The translations under genes were made by a program, and so were the position numbers. Positions 36,652-50,105 of a stretch of DNA of 64,000 bases are shown piece after piece. Origin of the DNA: Carallia brachiata (taxonomy: Eukaryota; Streptophyta; Magnoliopsida; Malpighiales; Rhizophoraceae); NCBI GenBank assembly GCA_021464245.1, contig JADCRB010000053.1, forward strand, positions 1,989,057 to 2,053,056, given 5' to 3'. The first letter of the stretch is position 1. Every line of letters starts with the position of its first letter. Under the pieces are notes generated by a model. The model was not told the DNA's origin. It made no database searches and saw only the letters and a program-made list of their open reading frames with translations.

Positions 36652-37494
36652 CTAGAACTTTGATTGCAAGTATTTAACAATGTTCCAATCCAATTGGAAA
36701 GCCTTCGCAAGAATATCTGTTGGGATGGGTGGTGTAGAACCAAACACTGCATTCGTAATTGTAATGGCACCTGGATTTTGGCTGCTTAAAGCTGCGAGTG
36801 CAACAGCATTAGTATTCCCTACGTTTCTCTGGTAGTGGACGAGGCCAACTGGGAACACAAACACATCACCCTTGTTCAAAACCTTTGTGATTAATTTGTT
36901 CTGGGGGTTAGACGTGACGAATCCAACTTCAATGGTGCCATCGAGGACGGTAAAGATTTCGGTGGCGCGGGGGTGAGTGTGAGGAGGGTTGATTCCTCCC
37001 CATGGTGCGTAGTCAATGCGTGCAAGAGAGATGCCAAGGGTGTTGAGTCCTGCTATTTGGGCTACATTCACTAAGTTTACTTTAGACCCCACCACATTTG
37101 ATGTGTTGCCTGGTACATGAGCCCACTGAAGAAGAAATCTTCAGCTACAACATTGTTGGGGTCCTTGCAAGCAAACCCATTCACGAACACTGTCATCAAA
37201 ATGTATTAGACCCCATCTCAATGGAAAAAAAAAAAAAAAGAATGTTTTGAAGATTGATGATTGCTAAATAAGTCAGACTAAATGAACATAATTATTGATA
37301 AAAGGAGTTCTCAATGCACGAGGTTCGCACATTTTGTGCAGTTTGCAAGAAAAAAAAATTGAAAATTAAGGTTGCTCTCTACCTCCACCACTTGGGTTCG
37401 CCACACAGAAATCTTGAAGTGGGCTTGGATCATATGCCATAGCAAAGGAAGAGAGAGCTAGGAACGCTAGTACAAAAACAATGCCAGCAGCCAT
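36652..37494 (-). CDS. Germin-like protein 2 (frame break in exon 2)
   Basis: Tandem paralogue of GLP1, with the same expected role as a secreted manganese cupin. Exons on the minus strand are 37494-37383 and 37189-36652, in phase 1, giving about 216 aa. The signal peptide [20 protein letters not shown] is intact, followed by [17 protein letters not shown]. Germin boxes [21 protein letters not shown] and [18 protein letters not shown] are complete, with all four metal ligands. One base is missing near 37118-37121: GGGCTC-ATGTACCAGGC stands where GLP1 has GGGCTTGATATAGCAGGC, so the frame is lost between AEDFFFSGL and the GNTSN that follows, then reads correctly to the end. The C terminus [10 protein letters not shown] is identical to GLP1. 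Confidence 0.9.
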
Positions 37495-37618
37495 TTTAGA
37501 GTAAGCAAGCTTTCAATCCAACTCTTGAAAAAGAAGCTTATGATAACAATTATGCAACGACTAAAAGTCTCTGGCGCACTTGAATTTTGGGTTGTGAAAA
37601 TCCATTGCTCTTGGTGGG

Positions 37619-37626
37619 TTTATATA
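37619..37626 (-). promoter_or_regulatory. TATA box of GLP2
   Basis: Minus-strand TATATAAA about 125 nt before the start codon in the context CAGCCTATATAAACCC, the same as before GLP1. Confidence 0.75.
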
Positions 37627-38345
37627 GGCTGAAAAATGGAAGAGGTAAGTGAAGCTTAATCACATTATATGATTTAGCTATTATTTGAATGAGTATGCCG
37701 GCCAATTATAGCAAGAATCTTTCCAAGAAATTTGGTTATTCAAATTGTTTAAGAGGTATCAGGACATGTTCTGTAGTGTCGTCTTGTCCTATACATATTT
37801 GTATATGTATGCCGGCAGTAGTTTGATGATATGGATGCGAGATACCAATATATATATACACGCACACACACACACACTACTAGGAAAATATAACTTCTAA
37901 TGTCGGATTGTTGACCACACATTAAAACTTAATATCTCAACAGAATTCTTATCTGTCACTTCAAAAAAATAGAAATGGAGTGAATTTTTTTTTTTTTAAG
38001 TCGAAATGCAATTAAACCCCAAGTTTGTGATCGGAAAGTAATTCGTACTTTCTCCATATACAACTGTAATGAAGTTTTTTGTGTTCCATTTGGAAGTATA
38101 TCATCTGGTGCTTTTAGCCTCTTATAGCCTCAAGCATGACGTTTATGTATTCTTTATCAAGTAGCTATCAATCCATGCCATTTGTAGTAAAATTTGCCAA
38201 AGCCAAAGTTTTGTCCTTAAAATAAACACCCAACTGTGCTGCTATCGGCTGGCATTAGACTTGGTCATGAACAGGGTTAGAATGCAATTTAAAATTTTTT
38301 TTTTCTTTTTTTTTACTCCTCTCATTTGTTTTCCTTGTCTATTGT

Positions 38346-40950
38346 CTATTGTATTTGGAATATTTCTTTAGTTTACTTAGATTAGGACAACAGGAAATGT
38401 GCAATTGGCGCACTTTCTTCTTCTTTTTTTTAACGGAAATTTTCAATATTCATTAATGAGGAAGCTGCATATCAAGGCTGCAGGATACCTGCATTAGAAA
38501 ATGCAACTACTACAAAATTGCAACTGCCAAAATTTGTTTAAGGGATATTGGAAACTAAGTTGGTACTTGGAAGGCAATATAGCCGGCTGTAATGCTTAGT
38601 GGAAGCTGTATTTGTATGTCCCATGTGTATCTTGATCAAGTGATGTACAAGTTCAATTGAAAGGTTGGATTAGAAATAAGGATGTGTCTGAAGTGCGTAG
38701 ACTGCATCACTATGACATATGAAGAACGGTCAAATGTACCCAGAATCATTATTATTTTAATAAAGAGGTTGCTTTTGTGACTCAAATTTACGTAATGACA
38801 TAACCTTACCACTATGCCAAGCCTTATACTTCAGTGGACAGCGAAGTAAGGCATTAGCCGATTGCAGAGTTATCCATATATTGTATGCTAGATTTGGCCT
38901 AATCGTGGAATCTTTGCTATATAGGATGTTAAAATTAATACTTCTTATCTTATAAATTTAAGTTATTAGTAGAATGATTATCATTATGTTAAAACTTGAA
39001 GTTGCTAACTAAAGTGTTATGTAAATTAAATCTATAAATACAGAATCAATGTTGGGTACGTCTAATTGTGTTGACCGCACAATACAGGAGCTTTGTGCAA
39101 TACTATGCCCTTAAAGCAAATACAACCATTAGAGAAGTATATGGTGATCTTGACTTAGCTTAAGCCAACCTCTGTCATGGGAGGATGCTGGTCTTTCACA
39201 TAACTTTGTGCATGGTTAAATGTGCTCCCAAGCCTATTTCCATTTCAATTTTATATGTTGGACTTGCTAAGGAGGAGTTGCAGTTATTATGCTTACACAT
39301 GGAAGTATACAGTGATATAAATTATTAAATAGTTAAATTTAGAGGAAAAAAAATATATAAACTGTTAAATGTCGTTGAATAAACTGCGTGTTCATTTATA
39401 TTAAAGTTAAGTTACGTGATAGTGCTCATCTTATTTTTACTTATGAAGAAAATGTCTTTTTAGTTGTCACTTTGGTTACTCTTTCAGCTATCAAAATAAA
39501 CTACTACAAATTCATTAATAAGAAAAGTTTATTTAAACTTCACCTCTAACTACTTGGTGGCAATTAGCATATGACCTTACCATTACATCCAAAATTTTAC
39601 CATTATGTGTATAGACAATTAATCCAAATATTCCCGCCATGGTGGCCTTAAAATAAATGGCCTTTTGCATTTTTGCTTACTAAAAATTAATTCCAAATAT
39701 TTTTGTAAGATTCCCTTGTGTCTTTACTCTAGTCCTTATATTAAATGGTAAATTTTTTTTTTATCAAGTTGAAAACCAAATATGCTGAATTGCCAAAACA
39801 GAAATTTTATAAACACATCTCTAATATTTATATTTTCACTCCTTGAGCGAACTTAACTGGATCGGTAGTAAATTTATTTTTCTTTCATATATCAAAATAT
39901 TTGAAACTAGGGTTAATAGATTTCAATATCAAGAACTTTGTCCGTTCTCAGTTCTCACAGATATAGCATGACATTAAAAAAGTAACAAAATATATAACTC
40001 ATATGATTTTTGGTTTTATATCCAGCACACAGTTCACGGATGTTAACAAATTTCGTTAGCTTGAATGCGTATGTGTCTACATATGAAAAGTGAATTACAG
40101 TCATGCCAAGTAGCATTTAATTTAAAATTTGTAAAAAAAAAAAATTAAAAGAAAACTAGGAAATTTTTCTTTTCCTTTTCTCTCTCTCACATCTTCCCTC
40201 CTGCTCCGACCAAAATAGATAGAGGTGCTCAAAAAGGAAAAATTCTTATTAATCAATAAAACTGAACCAAATAAAATTGAAATTTTGGTTAATCAAATGC
40301 AATTTTATAACTAATTATCAAAACCATTATAAATCAATTTTTTAATTCAATTACGATTTTAAATTTTAGAAAAACAACTACTAGGTGTAGTCTTGTAACC
40401 ACAAAATTAAGGACTTGAATTGAGATCTGAGATTTGAATACTATTTGTCATGCTGGCAGTTAAATCCTCCTTCTTCACTCTAATTAGATCGAAAAAAATT
40501 ACAAAATTTGGGTGAGTGAACCCAACAGAAGTACTTTTCACATGTGCCATATGCGTCCTCGTCATTGGTTCCATTGGTTGCCGCTAGTAGAATGGTGGTA
40601 CAACACCTCTTATCACAAGCCATCAGGATGACTCCATGTAAGGCCTTGTACGATGTTCCTCCTCATTAGTTAGCCGAGTTGCAGATGGTGGGACAAAAGT
40701 GTCGGAACATTTTCAAAATTTCAAAACCCACCAAATACAACCTTTGAGGAAAGGTTGGAACTGATTGGGCTAAATTGCCTATTGAGATAGGCATGAGTAG
40801 TATACCTAGAAGCCTCTTTTGAAAATATAAAAGAAAAAGATGGAAAGGACGTGCTTATCCATATTCAAACTTGGGCGGCTCGTGGGACAAGGCTGTGCCT
40901 TAGTCAACTGGTTTGAAACGGTTTTATGTTACTTGGAAAATTCCAGAAAA
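38346..40950. other. A/T-rich intergenic DNA, no gene supported
   Basis: I see nothing with coding likeness. There is a T-rich block near 38300 followed by an AAATTTTCAATATTCATTAA-type stretch that may be an old retroelement edge, and otherwise unique A/T-rich sequence. Confidence 0.4.
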
Positions 40951-40954
40951 AAAA

Positions 40955-41045
40955 AAAAGAAAAGTTACGCCTTATGAATTTTGAACACACAACCTTTCAA
41001 TTGAAAGAACAAGACCATAACCATTAGACCAACGATGACTCTTAG
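40955..41045 (-). mobile_element. tRNA-derived SINE-like or tRNA pseudogene fragment
   Basis: The minus strand contains an A-box-like TGGTCTAATGG, then about 35 nt later a B-box-like TGTTCAAAATTC, with CTTTCAATTGAAAG between them where an anticodon arm would be. The spacing fits an internal RNA polymerase III promoter. The acceptor and T stems do not pair well, so it is not a functional tRNA. A T-rich tract follows on the minus strand (about 40948-40960), as at the end of some plant SINEs. Confidence 0.45.
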
Positions 41046-41436
41046 CTAATGATCACCAAGACTTTTAAATATTAGAGCTCCGGACTGGACAAAATATACA
41101 CAAATCATCTTTCTTCTTTCTTTGGTCATTTCAATCTCTATAAAATGGGTCCATTATCTAAGGTGTTGCTGTAAAAAAATCTATAGATATTGAAAGTAAT
41201 TCTGTAATGTTATAAAAATTATTCTCAAGAGTTTGATTTTAATAGTAGTGTAGACTGCAGTCAAGTGGGCTTCATTCTATCCCTTAAGAGAATTCGTTAT
41301 AACTTGCTTTCACTGTGTTTAGGACGAATTTTGCCTTATAGAGAGTGACATTGTTACACGACTTGAAGCAATTCAATATTTAAAGACCATCCTACAACCT
41401 CCAGTGTTTAACAATCGTAAGGCAAAATTAATTCTT

Positions 41437-43985
41437 ATGACTGGATTTTTGAAGGAATTCGCTTCAAACTTCATGAAACTTGAAAGGTTCGATGGTGGAA
41501 ACTTCCTACGATGGCAAAAACGTGTTCATTTCCTGTTGGTGAATCTATAAGTGTCTTATGTTCTAAATACTACAAAACCAAAAAAGTCAAAAAATGAGAC
41601 TGTTGCTGATGAAAGGAAAAGGCAACAATGGGAAACAGATGATAACTATTGCTGATGAAAGGAAAAGGCAAAAATAAGAAACAGATGATGAGATTTGCAG
41701 AGGACATATTCTGAATGCCATGAGCGATTCACTTTTTGATGTCTACTACAACATCTCTACAACAAAGGCACTATGGAAAATATTCAAGACAAAGTACATG
41801 CAAAAGAATACAACAAGTAAAAAATTTCTAGTCTTAAAATGTAATAATTTTAAGATGACTAATGCTAGACCAGTTATGGAACAATTTGTTGAAATTGAAA
41901 GAATTTTAAATCGCTTCTCACAACACAATATGTCAATGGATGAAACTATTATTGTGAGTTCCATCATTGACAAGTTGCCCCCTTCATGGAAACATTTCAA
42001 GAGAATCCTGAAACATAAAACAGAGGACATATCTCTTGAAATCTTGCTAATCATCTTCTTGTAGAAAAAAAGTTTCGCATGCAAGAAAAAATAAAGAGCT
42101 TGGTTCTCAAAGTTTTATAGTGCATGTGGTTGAGGAAGGACAATCTTATAAGTCCAAAAAAAAGAGAAAGAATCAATCAGATGATAGTCCGAAAAAGGAA
42201 AAAAAGGCAAAAGAAAAAAAAAGGCAACTGTCATTGTGTCAAAAGGGAGGACACTACAAATATGCGTGTCGATTGCTTAAATAAAAAAAAAAGCAAAAGC
42301 AAGCATTCGCAGGAGCAATGAATGAGAAAATGGTTGCAATGATCATAAAGGTCAATATAGTGGAGAATGACATTGCTTGGTAGATTGATTCTGGTGCTAC
42401 CCGACATGTTTGCAAAAACAAAAGTCCCTTCAAATATGCGAAATCAGTAAATGATGGCATTGTTGCATACATGAGAAATTTACTGTAGTTCCTGTTATGG
42501 AATTGGGGAAGTAGAATTGCAGTTTACTTCTAGAAGAGTTATTAATATTAGTAATGTATTTTATGTTCTAGAAGTTAGGAAAAATCTAGTTTCAAGTAGT
42601 CTTTTGAACAAATATAGGTTCAAACTTGTATTTGAGGTTAATAATTTTATCCTTGCCAAAAGTAGTGTGTTTGTGCGAAAGGGTTATCCATGTGATGGCA
42701 TGTTTAAACTCAATGTTGTTACTAATAATAATATGAATGTTTCTGCTTATGCTGTTGAGCATTCTTCTCTATAATATAATAGACTAGGAAATATAAACTT
42801 TAGAAAATTGCATGATATGGTTAATATGGACCAATTGCCGTATCTTGGAAAATATGGGAATAAATGCACTACTTGTATGTTAACCAAAATAACCAAAAGT
42901 ACATTTCAAAAATTGAAAGATGCTCAAATATTTTATAATTAATACATAGTGATGCGTGTGATTTACATAATACACCAACACTAAGAGGAAAAGAAATATT
43001 TTATGACATTCATTAATAGTTATTCAAGATTCTGCAACATTTATTTGTTACATGTTAAAGATGAAGTTCTTAAGAGATTTAAAGTTTATAAAACTGAAGT
43101 TGAATGTAATATGAATCTTTTGTTAAATGCTTATGATTTGTAAAAGAGGTGAGTACTATAATACTGCATTTTTTAGTCCATGAAAGTCATATATCAAACA
43201 ATTGGTCTTGCACACCACAACAAAAATGGTGTTGTTGAGCGCAGAAATCAATCATTGATAGAAATGGTCGATGCCATGCTGTCAAATTCTAACTTAAGCC
43301 AGGGATGTTGGGGATGGGTATTGCTCATAAAATGCCACATATTGAATAGAGTTCCATCTAAAAGGAACAAAATGACATATGAGTTCTAAAAGAAAAGAAA
43401 CCAAACCTTAGTTATCTAAGAATTTGGAACTGTAGAGTAATTATTAGAGTTTTGAATCCAAAAGAAAAAGTTTGGTGAAAATGCAATTGAGTGTATCTTT
43501 TTGGGATATGCTCAAAATAGCAAAAGCTATAAATTTATGATTATAAAGCCTAATAGCTTTATATCTATTAACACAATCATTGAATGGAAGGATGCTATTT
43601 TTGATGAAAATAAATTCACTTCAATTTCTAAAAATCAAAACACAAAGGAGTTCCTTATGCAAATGAAAATGAAAAAGTCATCAAACTTTGAAAGAGTAAA
43701 AGAAAAGGAAAGTAAAGACTTTCAGTTCTAATTTCTTCATATTTCTAATTGAAGGAACAAAAGAATCCATGACTAATCAAATCCCATACTGCTTCAATAC
43801 TGAAGACGATCCCAAAACTTTGATGAAGCGATGAAATCAGAAGATGTTGTGTTTTGGAAGGAAGCAATAACAATGAAATGGACTCAATTATGGGTAATAA
43901 AACGTGAAAATTAGTAGATTTCCCACTTGACTAAACCCAATTAGATGTAAATGGATTTTCAAAAAGAAAATGAAAGTGACCATAT
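41437..43985 (+). mobile_element. Truncated Ty1/copia retrotransposon (gag to start of RT)
   Basis: Degenerate copia coding region. Gag starts at ATG 41437; FMKLERFDGGNFLRWQKRVHF follows from about 41473, then MSDSLFDVYY (41720), KKFLVLKCNNFKM and SSIIDKLPPSWKHFKRILKHK. The zinc-knuckle region around 42225-42275 reads CQKGGHYKYAC, the protease motif IDSGATRHVC is near 42388, and the integrase region includes GNINFRKLHDMV (about 42790), AHHNKNGVVERRNQSLIEM (43210) and IECIFLGYAQNSKSYKF (43490). The start of the reverse transcriptase (FWKEAI near 43855) ends about 43985; the rest is missing. Many stops and frame shifts. A 46-bp tandem duplication interrupts gag at 41605-41696. No LTRs were identified. 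Confidence 0.85.
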
Positions 43986-46900
43986 TTGGATCCATGAGGA
44001 AGCCATTCGCTATCATCCTTCCTTCCTTCTTGTTTGCAATGCAATTGGACAGTTAACAGATATAAATTTCTATTTTTATTTTTATTTTATATATTTTTAA
44101 AACAATCGAAGAGCACTTAGAGCATATATAAATTTTTGCAACAATATTAGTTGACATATGAATGAATACTGTAGCAAGCATATAGCTAACCCGAAAAATA
44201 TACACGGACATAGCACGAAATTATAGACATAAAATAGTTACAGTGTAATCGACTGATTGATTTGTGTTATTAGACAATTAATTTTTGTAATAAAAATGAA
44301 CTTATTTTTCATTAATTTTTTGTTGTAAACAATAATCGTTTGGTTGCACAAACAATCAATCTATTACACTATGGGTATTCTTTGTCTGCCATTTAATATG
44401 TTGTATAATGAGAATCTAGCTAACGTAATGATGTTTTTATACAGAGAGAAGAAAGAGAAGAAGATGTGTTGAAGAAATTCTCTATTTTGAAAAGCTCTAC
44501 TTTTTTTCTTAAACAAAAAAAACTCTCTAGTTTGAATTATATAATTCACCCTTTCATCTTTTACAGAAATACTTTCTAAACACACAATTGTGAATATGCA
44601 ATGGACAAGTAGTGAATTAATTTATGATATAACTTTTTAAAAATATGAATGCATACAAAGTTGTGATTTACATGAAAATTTTTATTGATTTGCTTGAATG
44701 TGAAGTATAATATAACTCTATTACTATATATTGATTATTGTAAGTATTATTCTGTTGAAGTCCTTTTTTTATTTATAAATTTTTTGAGAATATCAAATTT
44801 TTATAGATACTAAAATTAAAATTAAATAATAAAAGCACGCACGTAGGCAGCTCTATTTCGGTCTATATTTATATGTATAATATAATTACAGAAGGAGAGA
44901 CAAAATTTACATGTTTATGAAGCGTTTCCAAAAGCTTAATTTTTAGATTTTTTAAATTTTTTTAATAAATGCTTTCCAAAAAAAGATTCTTCCACATCTC
45001 TCGGGTCATCCATTACACAACATTATTTTATATTCTTCCATATTTATTTCAAACAGAGAAGTTTAACGGTCTATGGATTCTTTTATTCCTCAATAGGCCA
45101 GTTCATGTTCAATTCGGCATAAAAATACATAAAACAGGAGAAGGTACATAAAACAGAAGTTCAAAAGTTTTAGATTGCTCAACTTCCCCATCTTCTGTTT
45201 CGTAGGTTGATGTTTTATTTGCCTTTCACTGAATTATTGTAGGTTTGGTATTATTATAGAGTCTGTCAAAAGTTTTGTGTTTATACACGTTACATACCAC
45301 AATCTATTTATCAAACTCGAATTTCAGGGAGTCTCGTGAACTACTCTTTTTGATTTTCAAAAAATGCAGACGCACCAATTGTGCAGAAAAAGAACAACAG
45401 GTGAAGTTTCTGTCTAAATCTCAATTCCTTTTTGTCATTTGTTCTTTTACGATGAACTAACAAGATCTTTAAGTTTATAATTAGCTAGTCAATCAGATCA
45501 ACTACATGCGAGTGGCTAACAATCAATCAGCTCTGTTGCTTGCAAATCTCAGCTTCATGAGGGTTTCACTGCAAAAATGCTCAGTCTGGTTTCTACATAT
45601 CCTGCGAGGCAATGAGCAACAATGAATGGACGAGAAGCATACGGTACGAGAAAGCTTTGATGATGCAATGAGGTGAACTCCTTCTGTGGAAACGACTTGT
45701 GGAAAGAATTGTTTTCCTGCTAATAATAGAACTACTATTGCTAAAGGCAAAGACCAAAATGAGATGACAATAGGAAGGGAAAAAGCATTATGTTCCTAAG
45801 AAGAGAAAGGTTGCCATTTCTACATCATTGGCTACCACCAAAAATACTTCTGAAGTAGAGAAGGGAATCCCACAGTAGACTTAAAACTTCCTCTTCAAAG
45901 TCATATGTAATAACACAGCACCCCAGGTCGTTGATTCAAAAAGGGCTGTATTTTTTCTGAAAAATGAGCTCCTAATGCACATAAAACCAGTCTGCTCAAA
46001 TCATAGTTTGAAGTAGAGAAACATGTGGGAGAGGAAAAGATATTACTTGCACCTGAGATATGGAAAATGAGAGCAAACCAAATGCAGTCTCCAGTCAATA
46101 TAGAATTCCATTGGCCGTGTCTCAACATGCAGCAAATGAACCAAAGCAGCACCAGATGCAAATCAACGCAAAGGTAAGTTCGTGCATGCCAGAGTCCCTT
46201 CTATTTCATTTCATTTAGAGTAATACTAGGAAAACCAACCAATAGATATCTAACTACCCTACATGCAGATTAAACGCCCTACGCAAGTGATATCAAATGA
46301 AGATTGAGTATGTCGACCAAAAATTTGGGGCCCATGTTTATGCAATTATCCAAGGGTTATTATTGATTGCTTTCCCTTATGCTCATTGTATCGTGGATTC
46401 TTTGGAGATATCACACTTTTGGTATGCTATTCTTTTTCCTTATTGTTTTCTTTTGTTTATTGAGTTCATTTTTGAAGATGTAACTTTCATATGTTTATTT
46501 TGTTTGTGTTTATTTGCTAGGAGCATACCTTAACATTTTGTTTATATCTAAGGGTCTGTTTGTTTTGTGTAAAATTTCTTATAGGAAAATATTTGTCTCA
46601 TTTTTCGCAATTTGTTTCATGTAAAATACTAAGTCAACGAAAAATATTCAGTCGATCAAAGGAAAAATCTTAGACTTTTAAGGCAAAATAACTTACAGAT
46701 TTTACTTCCGTAAGTTATTTTATGGAGCTGGCAACCTTTATACAAAGAAGGCATAGACCGTAAGAAGCACACGAGCGACGATAGAAAAATAAACGTTCGA
46801 GCCATTGTTGGCTTTGTCCGTCATCAAACTGATCTTGGTTGTACTTGTTGATCACCAGCAGACATCATCACCGTTAAGGTAAGTTACTTTTTTTTTATTT

Positions 46901-47234
46901 TTCTTTTTTTTTATGGGGAATATTTAGCTTTGAGCAATATTATTTTGTTGCATATGATACTAAGTATGTCAAAGTGTTGACTGCCTCCAATAAATTTAGG
47001 ACTACCGGGACAGAGTCTCTTTTGTAGTCATTGCCAGTAATGGTCATAGTATTGTTTTTTGTATGTTATTCTTGTTGGTTCTTTGGATAGACATACACTA
47101 GAAGGCAACTTTGATATAGAATGATGGCCTTGATGAACTAAGCAACCCATTTGATCCTAGGATGCTCCATTTACTTGGAGTAAGCATGATAGAATTTAAA
47201 TCTTCAGGAATTTCCTAGCTGGGAAAGGAATTTC
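43986..47234. other. Intergenic, no gene supported
   Basis: Mostly A/T-rich. A more balanced stretch at 45480-46200 contains short open frames on both strands without any family motif. Near 46550 a GGGTCTGTTTGTTTTG string resembles the ends of common plant MITEs, but no partner end was found. Confidence 0.4.
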
Positions 47235-50105
47235 GAGAAGGATTTCAAGAATTTTAAGAAAGAGAGAGACAGAGAGAATTGAGAGACTAAGAGAGAATTG
47301 AGAGCTAAGAGAGAATTTCTTATTGATCTTCACTAACTGTTTACATCGTTCAATTCATGTTTTTATATTAAGATTCATGATTCGAATCAACACCTCATAT
47401 CCAATCAATCACAATCAATCATCAATTACAGTGTACATTCATTGTACTGTATAATAGCAGCTAATAGCTTATAACTACTTTTCCCTCCAAAATTCTATTT
47501 CAGCCTCCTTTCTTATTAGCTTGCCACGTGTTCTCCTTAACTTTATCCTCCTGTTGACTCATTCAATCACTATCCCGTTGACACCCTTGTCTTCAAGGGA
47601 AATTGAAGGAAATTTCTGTTGGATATCATATAATGCTCTCATGTAGCTTCAAAAATTGGATGGTCAGCCCACTAAATCAGAACTTGGGTAGCAGGTTTGT
47701 TCCTGCGCTTGACTAGTCGACGATCCAAAATGGCCACAGTACAGTAGGCTTGCCAACATCTAGCAGTGAAACTAGCAACTCTGAAATAGTAGCATTTGCT
47801 GGTCCCACTTTGCATTTAAGCTATGACACATGAAATGTAGGATGGAATTGAGAATGAGCTGGTAAAGCTAATGTATAAACCAATTTACCAACCCTGGATA
47901 CGATCCAGAAAGGACCATAAAAGCGTGGAGCAAGCTTGAAAGTTGATTGTTTAACTGCACTAGACTGCCAATAAGATTGCAGTTTGAGATACACCCACTT
48001 ACCCACATTATACTCTTTATTTGTTCGGTGCTTATTAGCCAATGTGCATATCCTATCTTAAGCCCTTTGCAAATAGAACTTAAGAAGTCCCATAATAGTT
48101 TCCCTAGCTTGAAGTTGCTAGTCCAGTGCTGCTACGGATATTTCTCCCAGCAAATAGGGAATATGAATTGATGGGGCATAGCCATACACTACCTCAAAAG
48201 GTGTCAGTCCAATGGCAGAATGGTAATGAGTGTTATGCCACCATTCTGCCATAGACATCTGTCGACATTAGTTTATGGAAAAGCAGATGTGGCACATCTC
48301 AAATAAGTCTCAAGGCACCTGTTAACCACTTTAGATTGACCATCTGTTTGTGGATGATAGGAAGAGGACATATCCAGCTTAAATCCTTGCAATTCAAACA
48401 ACTCCTTCCAGAAATTGTTAAGAAATACTAGATCTCTGTCACTGATAATCACTTCAGCAGGCCATGAAGTTTAAACACCTCATCCATAAACACTTTAGCT
48501 ACTGTGTTGGCAGTATACGGGTAGAAAAGAGCTATGAAATGGGCATATTTAGTAAGCCTATCGACCATCACAAAGATCACTTCCTTAGTGCCACATTTAC
48601 GTAGTCCCATAATGAAATCCATGCTAACGCTTTGCCAAATACCATCAGGAATTGGCAACGACTACAACAGACTAGAGAAGCAGTGACATCAAATTTGCAC
48701 CTCTAACAAGTGTCACATTCCCTAGTGTATGCTCTCACATCTCAGGCCAAGCCCTTCTGGTAGAACAAGGATTCTAACTTCTTGATAGCGGTATGCATGC
48801 CTGCATGCCCACCATAAATTCCTTGATGCCACCTCTAACTTCTTGGTAGAACAAGGATTCTAACCATGAACTTTGATTTTAGGGAAAAGATTAGTTAAAA
48901 TAGAAGAGATAGCATATAACTGTAATTGCTAACTAGGTAACCATGATAGGGCATTAGCAACAGTATTTTGCTTACCTTCCTTGTACATGATGTCAAAATC
49001 AAAAGCCATTAATTTGGCAAGCCACATTTGCTGACTTGTTGTATTCAAACGTTGATCAGCCTAGTACTTCAAGCTGCAATGATCAGTTTTGAGCTTAAAG
49101 TGCCTACCTTGCAGATAGTGTGTCCATTTTGTCACAGCAAAAATGATGGCTATCAGTTCTTTCTCGTAAACAGAAAGTGCCAAATGCTTAGAAGAGAAAG
49201 CCTTACCGATGTCAGCTATTGGATGTCCCTCCTGCATTAAGACTACTGCCATGCCTACTCCCGAGGCATTAGTTTCTACAGTAAACTCCTTGGAAAAATC
49301 AGAATGAGCTAACACAGGTGCACTCACCAAAGCTCTCTTCAATTTATCTAAAGCTGCTGCAGCATCATCATTCCAAACAAAAGCATCATACTTCAATAGA
49401 TTAGTCAATGGCTTACAAATTTTTCCATAACCTTTAATAAATCTGCAGTAATAACCAACAAGCCCTACAATGCTTCGTAGCTATTTTACATTGGTTGGTT
49501 CAGGCCATTGCTTGACTGCTTCCACTTTCCTTGGATCAGTAGCTACACCTTCAACTGATACCAAATATCCCAAGTATTCAACTTACCTCACTGCAAAAAA
49601 GCACTTGGACATCTTGGCATAAAGTTTATGGTCTCTTAGTAGCTATAGAGTCTACTTTAAATGTTGCAAATGATCTGCCTTGTTCTTACTATACACCAAA
49701 ATATCATCAGAAAACACCAAAATGAACTTTCTCAGATGATCTTTAAAAACCTCATTCATAAGGCGTTGGAAAGTGGCTGGAGCATGGGTCAGCCCAAATG
49801 GCATGACCAAAAACTCAAAGTGGCCTGAGTGGGTTTTAAAAGCAGTCTTATGGATATTAGCAGAATGCATTCTTATCTGATGGTAGCCAGACCTTAGGTC
49901 CAGTTTAGAAAACAAGGCAGCACCCCCCAACTCATCTAACAGATCTTCAATTAAAGGCATAGGGAATTTATCCTTGATTGTCACATGATTGAGTCTGCGA
50001 TAGTTAACACAAAACCTCCAGCTACTATCTTTTTTTTATTTTTTTATTTTTTACTAGTATAACAGGTGAAGCAAATGGTGATGTACTAGGTTGGATAATA
50101 CCTGC
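47235..50105 (-). mobile_element. Truncated Ty3/gypsy retrotransposon (pol and 3' end)
   Basis: Minus-strand pol remains in the order RT, RNase H, integrase. The reverse transcriptase (about 50105-49650) shows [54 protein letters not shown] and the active-site FSDDILVYS. RNase H (49408-49061) shows FTVETNASGVG, in which the first catalytic Asp of the usual TDASG is Asn, and YEKELIAII. Integrase includes GGHAG (about 48810), ECDTC, WQSVSMDFIMGL (about 48630) and MVDRLTKYAHF. The C-terminal part (48042-47821) has LAPRFYGPFWIVSRVGKLVY. Internal stops and frame shifts are frequent. The 5' part (gag, protease, 5' LTR) is gone. Sequence 47235-47600 is probably 3' LTR, with a GAGAGAATTGAGAG repeat. 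Confidence 0.87.

Larger units (their letters stand above)
35276..38345. repeat. Segmental duplication, copy 2 (contains GLP2)
   Basis: The partner of 29822-34715. It contains an AC microsatellite (about 35779-35822) where copy 1 has its large insertion. The coding regions are more alike than the flanks, which have many small insertions and deletions, so the duplication is old. Confidence 0.8.

Noticed and set aside
40955..41045. Functional tRNA gene
   Set aside because: Acceptor and T stems do not pair and the B-box is degenerate.
45523..46161. Minus-strand open frames of 75 and 86 aa
   Set aside because: Composition is slightly less A/T-rich than the surroundings, but no domain, splice pattern or relation to a family could be seen.
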